Below are positions 21,877 through 33,470 of a stretch of 64,000 nucleotides of DNA, piece by piece. The DNA comes from Acanthosepion esculentum. Lineage: Eukaryota; Mollusca; Cephalopoda; Sepiida; Sepiidae. The DNA lies in NCBI GenBank assembly GCA_964036315.1, contig OZ038485.1, positions 102,193,341 to 102,257,340 of the forward strand. Direction: 5' to 3'. Position numbers and translations under genes: made by a program. The notes beneath the pieces were generated by a model that was not told the DNA's origin, ran no database searches, and was given only the letters and a program-made list of their open reading frames with translations. The stretch's first letter is position 1, and the number at the start of each line of letters is the position of its first letter.

Positions 21877-23535
21877 TTACGATATTAAAACAAAAATATG
21901 TAAGAATCACTACACAATTGCAGTCGTGTTTCAACGCATAACGATGTATCTCCTCAAGTGATTGTAAATTACTGGGGAGTGAACAATTAATTTGGTTTCA
22001 AAAACAAAATATATCCTCATTTTTTGAGAAAAAAAAATATAAGGCTTGAGGGCTTTACCTTGATCAACCAATCGGATATGATCTATATTAAATTCAAGCT
22101 AATCAAAAAAGAAAAAATGAGAAATTATTATCTTAGAAATGTGTCATAGCCAAGAGTTGATGTCTAACAGCAGCCAGACATTAACTTAAAGACTGATACA
22201 AATGGTTACAATAAATGTACACATGCCAGACAATCAACTTTCATAAGAAATAAAATTGGGGTGGGGGGTAGAGGGGTAACTTAATGAAATAACCCAACTA
22301 GCTTTGTGGATTTCCTATATAAAATTTTTTTGTAGTTGTTAAATAAGAGGCCTCTTTAAGAAACTAGTAAATAATCTAAGCATATAGAATTAAGTGGTAA
22401 ATAATATGCAACTGTTAAATAAATATCATCCATATAAGATATGGATAATATCAACCAATCAATGTAAAATGTCAAAATTACTAGCTAAATACCAATACAT
22501 CTGTATAAGACATTAATTAAACTCAATTTAATCATACAAATAGAAAGATAAACCATATATAGTTCAACACAGTTCAACAAAAATCTAAGAAAAACATTGT
22601 CAAATTGAAAAGTTTAACTGAATTATAAGATAAAAGGTAGACTGTGCTTACAATTTACTGTTAATTTGGATCTTTGATTTAATAAAGAATTCTTATCAAA
22701 GAACTTGATAATTTCCAATTTTTCATGTAAACATAGAAGACAAGGTTCATACAAGGATCTATATGTCCTTGCCATTTTAAAAATTTTCCATTTCACTGTA
22801 GGAGTTTTATTATCATCTTTTAAACTCCAAAAATATTTAGAAAGTGATGTATTATTTCTATAAGTACTATTCGTGAAAGACAAGATATGTTAATATCACC
22901 TAGATTTAAAAGACTTCTTAGTACTACCAATATAGAATTTTTCAACCGTCGAATTCTCTATTGTAGAGATAGTACTTTTATTTGGTAAATCAATTCCTAC
23001 AATTACATTGACTAGTATCATTAATAATATTTATCTTGGAATGTGCATTATGATCCAGATTATTAAATTGGTTTAAAATTTTATTATTGTGTAACTTTAT
23101 AATCTTCTCAAGATTATTGGGGCAATTATAACTTAGTTTTAACGTGTTTCTGTTAAATATTTTACTAAGAGGGTTACTTTTAGGGAAATGTTTATCACTT
23201 AAATGAAGGAACTTCTGGCCTAACTTAGTACTGACCAATTGGTTAAATGGGGGCATGTACCAAATGATCTTCCTATTTCTATTTCTTTTCTTTGGACCAC
23301 TATCATCATATTTTCTATACTTGATTTCAGTGTACTTGTAACCACTATTCTTCACAACAGTATTATAAATACCGTTATATTTATCAAATACATCTTTGTC
23401 AGATAAGTAGTTGCTAATACTACGGTCTATAGATGAGGCATATGTTTGATTACAGATGGAGGGTGGTTAGATTTGGGGTGAATATAAATTGGATTACCAT
23501 TATTTTTCATATAAGGTTGGAATACATCATTAATT
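21875..23535 (-). pseudogene. Penelope-like element with GIY-YIG domain, copy 1
   Basis: Minus strand, from right to left. First is MKNNGNPIYIHPKSNHPPSV, then after a frameshift a SIDRSISNYLSDKDVF-like segment. Next are RKIIWYMPPFNQLVSTKLG, FNRNTLKLSYNC and a CNCRN cysteine motif. Then comes FYIGSTKKSFKSR, which is the YIG half of a GIY-YIG nuclease, and LSKYFWSLKDDN, CLLCLHEKLEIIKF and LLNQRSKL. These blocks in this order are characteristic of Penelope-like elements, whose GIY-YIG nuclease nicks the target. Stops follow KSFKSR and CNCRN, so this copy is dead. A non-coding 3' region (CACTTGAGGAGATACATCG) extends to about 21875. The catalytic polymerase core is missing (5'-truncated). Confidence 0.82.
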
Positions 23536-23559
23536 CATTAATTAAATGTTACGAATGTT

Positions 23560-23569
23560 ATGTGTGTGT

Positions 23570-23612
<43 letters not shown>

Positions 23613-23624
23613 ATAAATAAATAA

Positions 23625-23670
<46 letters not shown>
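23560..23670. repeat. (TG)n followed by (TA)n
   Basis: A TGTG run at 23561-23605 and a TA run at 23628-23670, separated by AATAAATAAATA. Confidence 0.95.
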
Positions 23671-23681
<11 letters not shown>

Positions 23682-23682
23682 G

Positions 23683-23885
23683 GGCATGGTGGAGCAATGG
23701 TTAGCAGCTTGGATTGAGGAATCAGAGCCAAGTTCTAATCCCAGTAGACTTCATTACATGCTAATATCTTTGGAAAAAGTATGAATTCCTCTCCTCCCCT
23801 CAGGTATGGGTAAAAAAAAGTAGGACAGACTGGATTTTATAGCTTTGGGTGGCAACCTGTCTAGGAGAAGGAAACTCTGAATTCA
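23683..23885 (+). mobile_element. tRNA-Arg-like SINE, 3'-truncated
   Basis: The head GGCATGGTGGAGCAATGG and box-B-like GCCAAGTTCTAATCCC are followed by the core (degraded to TCTTTGGAAAAAGTATGAAT) and body sequence. It is inserted beside the (TA)n. Confidence 0.7.
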
Positions 23886-23984
23886 AACCAGTTTGCACTA
23901 TCCTAAAAGTGTACATACATGTGGCTGGTGACTGTGAATCCAAATATCCACTGAAACTCCTATTTACATGACTGAATGAATACA

Positions 23985-24245
23985 ACTTTTAGTTAATTCT
24001 TCTTCATCTGGTCCACAAAGTAAAAGTTCTGGGAAATAAGATGCCTGAGTGGAACTTCCACATTATCAGTGAAGTACAAAGGGAATGAGGATGAATCAAC
24101 ACTGTGTACATGGCAAGGCAGGACTGAGCTGTAAAATCCGAACTGGTGGGGAAGGACTAAGGAATGAAGCTTATTTAAACATTTGTCATGAAAATTGTGA
24201 TAGTCGTGACAGGCTAGCAATGTTTTCTTTGGGAAAGGAATTGTA
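23985..24245 (-). pseudogene. CR1/Jockey-like LINE tail fragment
   Basis: The minus-strand frame reads HNFHDKCLNKLHSLVLPH, then VDSSSFPLYFTDNVEVP and LISQNFYFVDQ. The pattern parallels the fragment at 19905. It is old and lacks any catalytic region. Confidence 0.45.
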
Positions 24246-24312
24246 GGGTGGAAAATAATTCATCGCCCAAAGTGCTGTGTAAACAATTTTAAACTCTGTC
24301 AAGGCTGGAAAG

Positions 24313-24830
24313 TGAAAAATTGTCTAACAGCCATGACTTTGTTCTCCTGTTTGTTGGACATGGTGCAGACTTCTGTTGCCAGACATAGGGTTTTCCAGCA
24401 GCCACCCTCTTGGCCTTTGGCTGCACTACCCCATCAAGGCATTTGATGTAGGTCTCTGTGTTGAGTCTGAAGCACTCACCAACAAATTTGGGACTTCTTT
24501 TCTCATCAGAACGATCAGAGTGAGTTTTCCAAACTGGCATACCTTCGTAATCACCATTAGACTCATTCAACTCTTTCCAAATCCTCTGCACTCTCCTCAG
24601 ATTGACACCCAAACACTCTGAAATGTTTGAATTGGAGTTTCTGACATGAATGCCAAACAGTAAAGCATGCCATTTTCAAATTTCTGACAGTGATTTGCAT
24701 CATGGTACTCTTTTTCTTACAGATGGTGTTCAACTGACCCTACTATACTGAGCAGTTGACAAAATCCAAAACAAACTATGCATGCATGAAATTAAAAATA
24801 TAAAATGGTGACAATTTACACATCATACCT

Positions 24831-24832
<2 letters not shown>
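24313..24832 (-). mobile_element. maT-type transposon, second deleted copy
   Basis: The 5' end at 24832 (minus strand CAAGGTATGATGTGTAAATT) abuts TA and matches the 12192 element's end. The frame reads GVNLRRVQRIWKELNESNG and continues to DRSDEKRSPKFVGE. It then jumps to a CFRLNTETYIKCLDGV segment and PYVWQQKSAPCPTNRRTKSW, where the second catalytic aspartate in QQD is K. The deletion differs from that of the first copy. The element breaks off at about 24313 after LLDNF, with no 3' end visible. Confidence 0.82.
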
Positions 24833-24833
<1 letters not shown>

Positions 24834-24873
<40 letters not shown>

Positions 24874-24884
24874 AGAGAGAGAGA

Positions 24885-24920
<36 letters not shown>
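24834..24920. repeat. (TA)n with a (GA) interruption
   Basis: Two TA runs separated by AAAGAGAGAGAGAGAAAAA. They lie just upstream of the large array. Confidence 0.9.
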
Positions 24921-24921
<1 letters not shown>

Positions 24922-24996
24922 AAAATTACCTCATATGGAGAATAGCCTATTTCAGCAGACAATGATATTGGTCATCTATCTTATCAACTCCATATA

Positions 24997-25100
24997 TTAC
25001 CTTTATATATATATATATATAACCTTTACTATATATATATATATTACCTTTACTATATATATATATATATTACCTTTACTATATATATATATATTACCTT

Positions 25101-25148
<48 letters not shown>

Positions 25149-25152
25149 CCTT

Positions 25153-25190
<38 letters not shown>

Positions 25191-25194
25191 CCTT

Positions 25195-25230
<36 letters not shown>

Positions 25231-25234
25231 CCTT

Positions 25235-25270
<36 letters not shown>

Positions 25271-25274
25271 CCTT

Positions 25275-25312
<38 letters not shown>

Positions 25313-25346
25313 CCTTTACTATATATATATATATATATATTACCTT

Positions 25347-25380
<34 letters not shown>

Positions 25381-25414
25381 CCTTTACTATATATATATAT
25401 ATATATATTACCTT

Positions 25415-25458
<44 letters not shown>

Positions 25459-25517
25459 CTTTACTATATATATATATATTATCTTTACTATATATATATA
25501 TATATATATATTACCTT

Positions 25518-25551
<34 letters not shown>

Positions 25552-25693
25552 CTTTACTATATATATATATATAACTTTACTATATATATATATATTATCT
25601 TTACTATATATATATATATATATATATTACCTTTACTATATATATATATATATTACCTTTACTATATATATATATATATATATATATTACCTT

Positions 25694-25727
<34 letters not shown>

Positions 25728-25835
25728 CCTTTACTATATATATATATATATATATATATATTACCTTTACTATATATATATATATATATATATATTACCT
25801 TTACTATATATATATATATATATATATATTACCGT

Positions 25836-25873
<38 letters not shown>

Positions 25874-25911
25874 CCTTTACTATATATATATATATATATA
25901 TATATTACCTT

Positions 25912-25949
<38 letters not shown>

Positions 25950-26021
25950 CCTTTACTATATATATATATATATATATATATTACCTTTACTATATATATA
26001 TATATATATATATATTACCTT

Positions 26022-26055
<34 letters not shown>

Positions 26056-26059
26056 CCTT

Positions 26060-26093
<34 letters not shown>

Positions 26094-26131
26094 CCTTTAC
26101 TATATATATATATATATATATATATTACCTT

Positions 26132-26165
<34 letters not shown>

Positions 26166-26239
26166 CCTTTACTATATATATATATATATATATATATATT
26201 ACCTTTACTATATATATATATATATATATATATTACCTT

Positions 26240-26273
<34 letters not shown>

Positions 26274-26313
26274 CCTTTACTATATATATATATATATATA
26301 TATATATTACCTT

Positions 26314-26347
<34 letters not shown>

Positions 26348-26387
26348 CCTTTACTATATATATATATATATATATATATATTACCTT

Positions 26388-26423
<36 letters not shown>

Positions 26424-26427
26424 CCTT

Positions 26428-26461
<34 letters not shown>

Positions 26462-26529
26462 CCTTTACTATATATATATATATATATATATATTACCTTT
26501 ACTATATATATATATATATATATTACCTT

Positions 26530-26567
<38 letters not shown>

Positions 26568-26571
26568 CATT

Positions 26572-26605
<34 letters not shown>

Positions 26606-26609
26606 CCTT

Positions 26610-26643
<34 letters not shown>

Positions 26644-26647
26644 CCTT

Positions 26648-26681
<34 letters not shown>

Positions 26682-26685
26682 CCTT

Positions 26686-26719
<34 letters not shown>

Positions 26720-26723
26720 CCTT

Positions 26724-26757
<34 letters not shown>

Positions 26758-27079
26758 CCTTTACTATATATATATATATATATATATTACCTTTACTATA
26801 TATATATATATATATATATTACCTTTACTATATATATATATATATATATATTACCTTTACTATATATATATATATATTACCTTTACTATATATATATATA
26901 TATATATTACCTTTACTATATATATATATATATATTACCTTTACTATATATATATATATATATATTACCTTTACTATATATATATATATATATTACCTTT
27001 ACTATATATATATATATATATATATATTACCTTTACTATATATATATATATATATATATTACCTTTACTATATATATAT

Positions 27080-27119
<40 letters not shown>

Positions 27120-27195
27120 AAGGTAATATATATATATATAGTAAAGGTAATATATATATATATAGTAAAGGTAATATATATATATATAGTAAAGG

Positions 27196-27233
<38 letters not shown>

Positions 27234-27237
27234 AAGG

Positions 27238-27277
<40 letters not shown>

Positions 27278-27919
27278 AAGGTAATATATATATATATATA
27301 TAGTAAAGGTAATATATATATATATATATATATATATAGTAAAGGTAATATATATATATATATATATAGTAAAGATAATATATATATATATATTGCCTTT
27401 ACTATATATATATATATATATATTACCTTTACTATATATATATATATATATATTACCTTTACTATATATATATATATATATATATTACCTTTACTATATA
27501 TATATATATATATATATTACCTTTACTATATATATATATATATATATATATTACCTTTACTATATATATATATATATTACCTTTACTATATATATATATA
27601 TATATATATATTACCTTTACTATATATATATATATATATATATTACCTTTACTATATATATATATATATATATTACCTTTACTATATATATATATATATA
27701 TATTACCTTTACTATATATATATATATATATATTACCTTTACTATATATATATATATATATATATTACCTTTACTATATATATATATATATATATATTAC
27801 CTTTACTATATATATATATATATATTACCTTTACTATATATATATATATATATATTACCTTTACTATATATATATATATATATATTACCTTTACTATATA
27901 TATATATATATATTACCTT

Positions 27920-27963
<44 letters not shown>

Positions 27964-28157
27964 CCTTTACTATATATATATATATATTACCTTTACTATA
28001 TATATATATATATATTACCTTTACTATATATATATATATATATAGTAAAGGTAATATATATATATATAGTAAAGGTAATATATATATATATAGTAAAGGT
28101 AATATATATATATATATAGTAAAGGTAATATATATATATATATATATATAGTAAAGG

Positions 28158-28215
<58 letters not shown>

Positions 28216-28301
28216 AAGGTAATATATATATATATATATATATAGTAAAGATAATATATATATATATATTGCCTTTACTATATATATATATATATTACCT
28301 T

Positions 28302-28339
<38 letters not shown>

Positions 28340-28343
28340 CCTT

Positions 28344-28377
<34 letters not shown>

Positions 28378-28435
28378 CCTTTACTATATATATATATATA
28401 GCCTTTACTATATATATATATATATATATTGCCTT

Positions 28436-28473
<38 letters not shown>

Positions 28474-28509
28474 CCGTTACTATATATATATATATATATA
28501 TATTACCGT

Positions 28510-28549
<40 letters not shown>

Positions 28550-28583
28550 CCTTTACTATATATATATATATATATATTACCTT

Positions 28584-28617
<34 letters not shown>

Positions 28618-28642
28618 CCTTTACTATATATATATATATATA
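24997..28642. repeat. 3.65-kb array of TTACCTTTACTA units in (TA)n with orientation switches
   Basis: A 12-bp motif, TTACCTTTACTA, alternates with (TA)n runs of about 8-40 bp. The motif is forward at about 25000-27080, reverse (TAGTAAAGGTAA) at about 27115-27385, forward at 27390-28040, reverse at 28045-28255, and forward at 28265-28642. Variants include TTACCGTTACTA, TTGCCTTTACTA, TTATCTTTACTA and ATAACTTTACTA. Both reverse-to-forward junctions (about 27370 and 28248) carry the same pair of variants, GTAAAGATAATA and TTGCCTTTACTA. A frame of more than 1000 codons runs through it only because TA repeats lack stops. Confidence 0.95.
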
Positions 28643-28649
28643 ACCTTCA

Positions 28650-30230
28650 CGTTGCCTGTGCTTGATTCAAAAATTGTATGACTCATACACCAGTCACTTG
28701 ACTTAAAATATTTTTGCCCTTCCTTGCCTTTAATTTTTTTCTAAGCTCTATACTAAATATTAAATCTGTTACAAAAAAAGAACTAAACAAAATGAACACA
28801 AAACAATCAGCTTTAAAAAAGGACTCGTAACTGGAAAAACCGAATGAAAAAAGCATGTTAACAACAAATACGTTTTCACACCCAACCCAGTTCTGCAGAA
28901 TCAGAATCACGTTGCGTTTAAGCAAGCGAATGAGCTAATTGGAGTAAAGTGCCATGCAGATTTAAATTTTTCCCACTTGTGACGAATGCAGGATAATACG
29001 AAAGTTATGGATGATTTGTTATCCTCCCAAATTACACCAAAATCTCAGACTATAACAATTGATATCGTATTTATTGTCTGTGAAAATTATAGAATATAAA
29101 ACAACTTTGATAAAAATTTATACCTACTTTTCTGATGAAAACAATGCCGTTCTGAACATTTTGGCCGCAACTGTATATATATAATAATGTAATTAATATT
29201 TATATCTTAACTGCATTTAGTTATTTGAAATAACAGTTCTTATCTTTGGTGAGAACCTGTCTTACTGTGATGGTGCTTTACCAATTGGGCCAAAAATGTT
29301 TCCCAAGTAGATGTAACTCAGTTAAGTTACATATTCTCTTTTCTTCAATTTCTGAAATGTTTTCATGTTATTGTTATTTTTCTCAGAAATCCAAAAGTAT
29401 TAACAAAACCAATCAAGAGTCAGATGAATCTTCTTGTAGGGTCAATGGTCATTTAACACTAAACTGGGCTCCATACGTAGGTATGCAGTCAGTATGGTAA
29501 TGATATGGCAATACTGGATGGAGGGCTTCCAAGACTCGTTGACATCTAGGATAGAGAGTTCCTCCAATGGAAGCAAGGGCCTCATGTCTGTGACTAAAAC
29601 GAGCCTTCATGATAGAGGACATTGGCTGTAGTTTGACCTGGAAAGGGATGGGCCTCAACAGGTCTAATTGTTCGAGGCACACTATGCATGAATGATTTCC
29701 TCTCCAATTTTCAAACCAGATATGTGGAGGGATCTGGCCAGGTGATCAGCAGCACAGCAACCGTACAACCACACCCAGTTATGAAACTAATGATGATGAC
29801 ACATCTTCTGCAAAACCACAGCACCTGAATTGTTGATAGCTGGATAGTTGATGTCCATCACTGATCACTGGCCATTATTCATGGTCATTGTTATTCAACA
29901 CAAAGCTTGCATGTGCATCATTTATAATTATTGTACAATGAATGATCAGCACTCTTCAGTCGAAAACTGGTCTTACAAGTTTGGCTCAATAATCTTTTGG
30001 CATACATTTTAGTAATTAGAAACATCATCGTCATTCAGATGGTGGTAATTAAGGGAACGCTCATGCGTAAAAGTAGATTCTTTCCCTCAAGCACACACAC
30101 ACACACACGTGCATGCCTGATTATACCAAATCATTACATATCACTGGTCAGGAACACGTTTGACATCCTTTATTAACTGGAAACTCACTACAGTGTTTTC
30201 AGTAGTTATCTCTGATAACACGTACAAAGC
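28650..30230. other. No gene seen; possible lone Tc1-like end near 29180
   Basis: CATTTTGGCCGCAACTGTA at 29156-29174 reads, reversed, as TACAGTTGCGGCCAAAATG, like Tc1-type inverted ends seen in other animals. I find no partner end. The rest shows nothing recognisable apart from (CA)n at 30090-30108. Confidence 0.3.
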
Positions 30231-30234
30231 TTTC

Positions 30235-30385
30235 CCTTTACATTACTTACTCTGTCTATTTTCCTTATCTTTGTTGTTATTATTGCAATGTTTCAGCTGT
30301 TGTGCCCTGGACTTCATCAGGTCCTTGTTTATCCAGGTAATCTCAAAGGGTTCTGTTTGAAATTCCCTTATTTAATCTATGTTTG
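30235..30385 (-). mobile_element. GATGAGGACAATAG SINE fragment
   Basis: The minus strand has the body segment from GATTAAATAAGGGAATTTCA to AACATTGCAATAATAAC and AACAAAGATAAGG. The tRNA head is missing. Confidence 0.6.
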
Positions 30386-30666
30386 TTTGTTTGTGTTTTA
30401 TGGCATATAAACTTCGTTGGGTTATTTAATGCCAATAATAGATATCCAGGCTTTGATAACTAGATAGTTAGCTTGTCATTCATGCTTTGATATAAAGATA
30501 TATATGTTGATATTTACACCTTGACAAACAGATAGATAGCTTGATAATCACGCTTCGACATATAGATAGATATTCTGATATTCCGGCCTTACAGGCTCTT
30601 GCAAGTACTTTAACAGAGCTTAATGGTGGCATTGGGTTAAGTTATAAAAAGGAAAATTTTGTTATA

Positions 30667-30746
30667 TTAGGTTGGTGCAAAAATAATGTTGTTTTCTCAC
30701 ATGAAGTTGAACGTCAAAAAATGACATTATTTTTGCACCAACCTAA
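30667..30746. mobile_element. 80-bp MADE1-like mariner MITE
   Basis: Exactly 80 bp between TA dinucleotides (30665-30666, 30747-30748). Both ends read TTAGGTTGGTGCAAAAATAA inward, and the inverted match is perfect for the first 23 bp. The length and ends closely parallel human MADE1, the 80-bp MITE of the Hsmar1 mariner family, whose ends start TTAGGTTGGTGCAAAA. The centre is not self-complementary to the same extent. It has no coding capacity and would depend on a mariner transposase. Confidence 0.92.
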
Positions 30747-30924
30747 TAGATACCGATTTCTAAAAGGAAACTGTATAACTTGTTGGTGTCTATCTCTTCA
30801 AAGAGCCCATAAGAGCCTTTGAAGAGATAGACACCAATCATTCACATTACACTTATCATGTCTAGGGCTATCTCATCTAGTTTTTATTTAGTACTTCTCA
30901 GAAAAATACTTGATGAAGGCAAGA

Positions 30925-31020
30925 TGGTATAGTGGCCAACATGTGATAATAACAAAGATTAAGATAATAGTCAGAGGGTAAATAATAACTCCTCATTGCA
31001 GAAATTTAGACATAAATTGC
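30925..31020 (+). mobile_element. SINE 3' fragment, GATGAGGACAATAG family
   Basis: AACAAAGATTAAGATAATAG followed by TAATAACTCCTCATTGCAGA matches the 3' block of the family. The tRNA head is missing. Confidence 0.5.
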
Positions 31021-31071
31021 CTCCTTACAGTTTACTACCAGGTGCATATAAAACTGCCTGTGTAATTCTTC

Positions 31072-31606
31072 TATGTGCCATGTCCCTACTGACCATTGGC
31101 AGTCATGGGTCTCTACAATTTCCTGTCCTTTGTAAGTCTTAATAAATTTTGTCTGTTTTACTCAAGCTCTCTAGGTAGGTTATGCGTTGTTTTTCTTTGT
31201 CCCTCTTGCCTTCAATATGTCCTGTGAGTGTCAAATTTTCCAAGCTGTCTTTCCTCATTATGTGCCCTAGAAATATCAACTATCTCTTTCTGATTTGACA
31301 TATAAGTGTCCTTTTAGTTTTTCATTTTCTCTAAAACTTTGTTGTTTTTCATTTGTTTAGTCTATGGCATTCTCAGTATCCTTCTGTAGAACCATGTTCT
31401 TGTTGCTTCAAGTTTCTTCTTCGTCTGTGAGGAGATTGTTTAGTGTTCACTGCTATATAAAAGGACAGATATCATGTAACAGTTCAGTACTCTTTTCTTA
31501 GTGTCTAACCAAATATTTACTCTGCTTAGCTTTTGGAATGCATCAAGTCTCTTCATCTGTGAGGAGATTGTGTAGCATTCACTGTCATATAAGGGGACTG
31601 ATGGAA
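31072..31606 (-). pseudogene. RTE-like LINE, C-terminal fragment with a local duplication
   Basis: The minus strand follows the same C-terminal region as 10739-11200 (TTCTACAGAAGGATACTGAG encodes the FYRRxLR block). The segment CATCTGTGAGGAGATTGT occurs twice (about 31427 and 31556), so about 55 bp has been duplicated or rejoined. Stops and frameshifts are frequent. Confidence 0.7.
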
Positions 31607-31863
31607 ATTGATAATTTCCCCCTATAACACAGCAAACATTTCTTTACCTCCGCTTTATTTTAGCCCTGCACTTTGCTAGCATCAAAGCAATTTTAAATAT
31701 GGAAATGAATAGCTTGCTTTTCTTATATGTAGGTAAATAATTGATTATTTTGAAATGGCATTTGCTAATGTTTTTTTTCCTTTTAGAAATGTGTAAAATA
31801 TATTATGGGAATATTGAAAAACTTGGAGACTTCTGACTTAGCACTAATAGTACATCAAGACAT

Positions 31864-32219
31864 AGCTTACTTACAGCCCCAGGCCAAAGTGTAGGGAACC
31901 CAGTGAGAATGAAACTTGCTACTCAAAAGTAATCTTCCATGACACCAGCTTGAGCTTACTTACAGCCCCAGGCCAAAGTGTAGGGAACCCAGTGAGAATG
32001 AAACTTGCTACTCAAAAGTAATCTTCCATGACACCAGCTTGAGCTTACTTACAGCCCCAGGCCAAAGTGTAGGGAACCCAGTGAGAATGAAACTTGCTAC
32101 TCAAAAGTAATCTTCCATGACACCAGCTTGAGCTTACTTACAGCCCCAGGCCAAAGTGTAGGGAACCCAGTGAGAATGAAACTTGCTACTCAAAAGCAAT
32201 CTTCCATGACACCAGCTTG
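31864..32219. repeat. 89-bp tandem repeat, four copies
   Basis: AGCTTACTTACAGCCCCAGG begins units at 31864, 31953, 32042 and 32131, exactly 89 bp apart. I see one substitution in the last unit (AAGCAATC for AAGTAATC) and a slightly different leader. The high identity shows recent expansion. There is no open frame across the units. Confidence 0.95.
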
Positions 32220-32439
32220 TTGACCATTACACTGCTACAAGGCACTGGCACAGCAAAATATATTGCATAGTCCAACTTTAAAAGCTTACTTTTTTTCTTT
32301 CTTTAAGAAAAAAAAAAAAAAAACACCCCAGGAAAAGCAGGAGTGCCACTAGCATGCAAGCGGTTACAGAAAGTGAGAGCAGGAGTAAAGAGGGTGTTTG
32401 AGGAAAGGACACAGAGAAAGATGGGGATCAGGATCAAGG

Positions 32440-32720
32440 CATCAGAAGATGCCGATTGACATTACATTTGACTATTTGAAGGTTATAGCTATCAGGGAAG
32501 CAAGTAAGAGGGAGGAAGTTCCACTGACTGGAAGTGTGAGATAAGAAATTGTTGGAGTAGAAGAGACAGCTACATTTAACCATTTTGAGAGTGAGAAGAT
32601 GGGACCAAGATGCCAACCTAGTAGCACTGCTTAAATTCATGCAGTTTGGGAACCAGTGAAAGTAGCTCGTTAGAGCACTTGCCATGAAAATACTTGTAGA
32701 AAAGACAGAGGGAAGTCGCA
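32440..32720 (-). pseudogene. CR1/Jockey-like LINE, C-terminal tail
   Basis: The minus-strand frame includes LSHTSSQWNFLPLTCFPDSY, followed by NLQIVKCNVNRHLL. The W..LP..CFP..Y.L..FK..VNRHL ending marks the C-terminus of this LINE group. It is 5'-truncated. Confidence 0.7.
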
Positions 32721-32754
32721 TCATGTGTGTGAGAAAATGACTGTAGACAAGATG

Positions 32755-33010
32755 CCAGATTAGGACCTATCACATTGCATTGAAAAGTACCTCCAATCTG
32801 TGGCTGACTTGGACAGGAAATGTCTTGTAAACTTTAATGCGTCCAAAACAAAACTGCTCTCATTTACCCACTATAGAGAACCCTCCCTGCCTCCAATCAA
32901 AATGGCTGATGCCCAACTCCACAAGAGCACCTCCCTGCACCTGCTTGGTCTCCCACTTTCTACTAACCTGCGGTGGAACAACTACATTGAATCAATAGCT
33001 TCATCTACCA
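32755..33010 (+). pseudogene. CR1/Jockey-like LINE, reverse-transcriptase fragment
   Basis: The + strand frame reads LDRKCLVNFNASKTKLLSFT, LHKSTSLHLLGLPLS and NLRWNNYIESIASS. The W...FN..KTK.L.F and LG..L...L.W..YI..I blocks lie after the catalytic motif C in CR1/Jockey-type enzymes. The frame then passes into a different repeat (33011-33130) that recurs at 45894-46020. Confidence 0.75.
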
Positions 33011-33194
33011 CCCTGGATTTTGTCGAGAACCTCGAGATAAACAGTGGGGGCACCAGACCATATATGGCCACAGTATTCAATGCAAGCGCAAATGGTAGAT
33101 TTGTAGATTTGAAGGATGGTCTCAGATGAGAAAAACCTTCTGGCACGAAACAGAGAACCAACTTTCCTTGTGTGGTAGATAAAGCTATTAAGTA

Positions 33195-33470
33195 CTGAGA
33201 TGGGTGACTGCTTTGGAATACCAGGTGCTCTAAGCTTGGATGTGTAGCTGGTGTAATGGATAACAGCTTGGAATTGTTAACTGGAGATCCAAGTTTCAAT
33301 TTCAGTTGGGTTCATTACATTTTTACTTAGGCACAAATACCCTTGGGAAAGGCATAAATTAATCTCTTCTCCCTCCATCTATGGGTTAATTAGTAAGACT
33401 TGTATTATTAAATCATTATTATCTCCCCAAAAATTCTTAGAAAATGAATTAATCAATATAATCAATTTAC
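33195..33470 (+). mobile_element. Composite 5S-tRNA SINE, 5' truncated
   Basis: 5S-like GGGTGACTGCTTTGGAATAC and CAGGTGCTCTAAGC, then tRNA-like GGTGTAATGGATAACAGC and box-B-like CCAAGTTTCAATTTC. The core CCCTTGGGAAAGGCATAAAT and the 3' part TTAGTAAGACTTGTATTA follow. Confidence 0.75.

Noticed and set aside
24935..28045. A 1036-codon open frame of Y, I, T, F and L residues
   Set aside because: It is (TA)n plus the 12-bp motif read without stops. There is no start context, domain or composition of a protein.
24997..28642. CRISPR-like look: a short motif at regular spacing
   Set aside because: The spacers are all (TA)n and not unique sequences, the motif is 12 bp, orientation flips, and the genome is eukaryotic.
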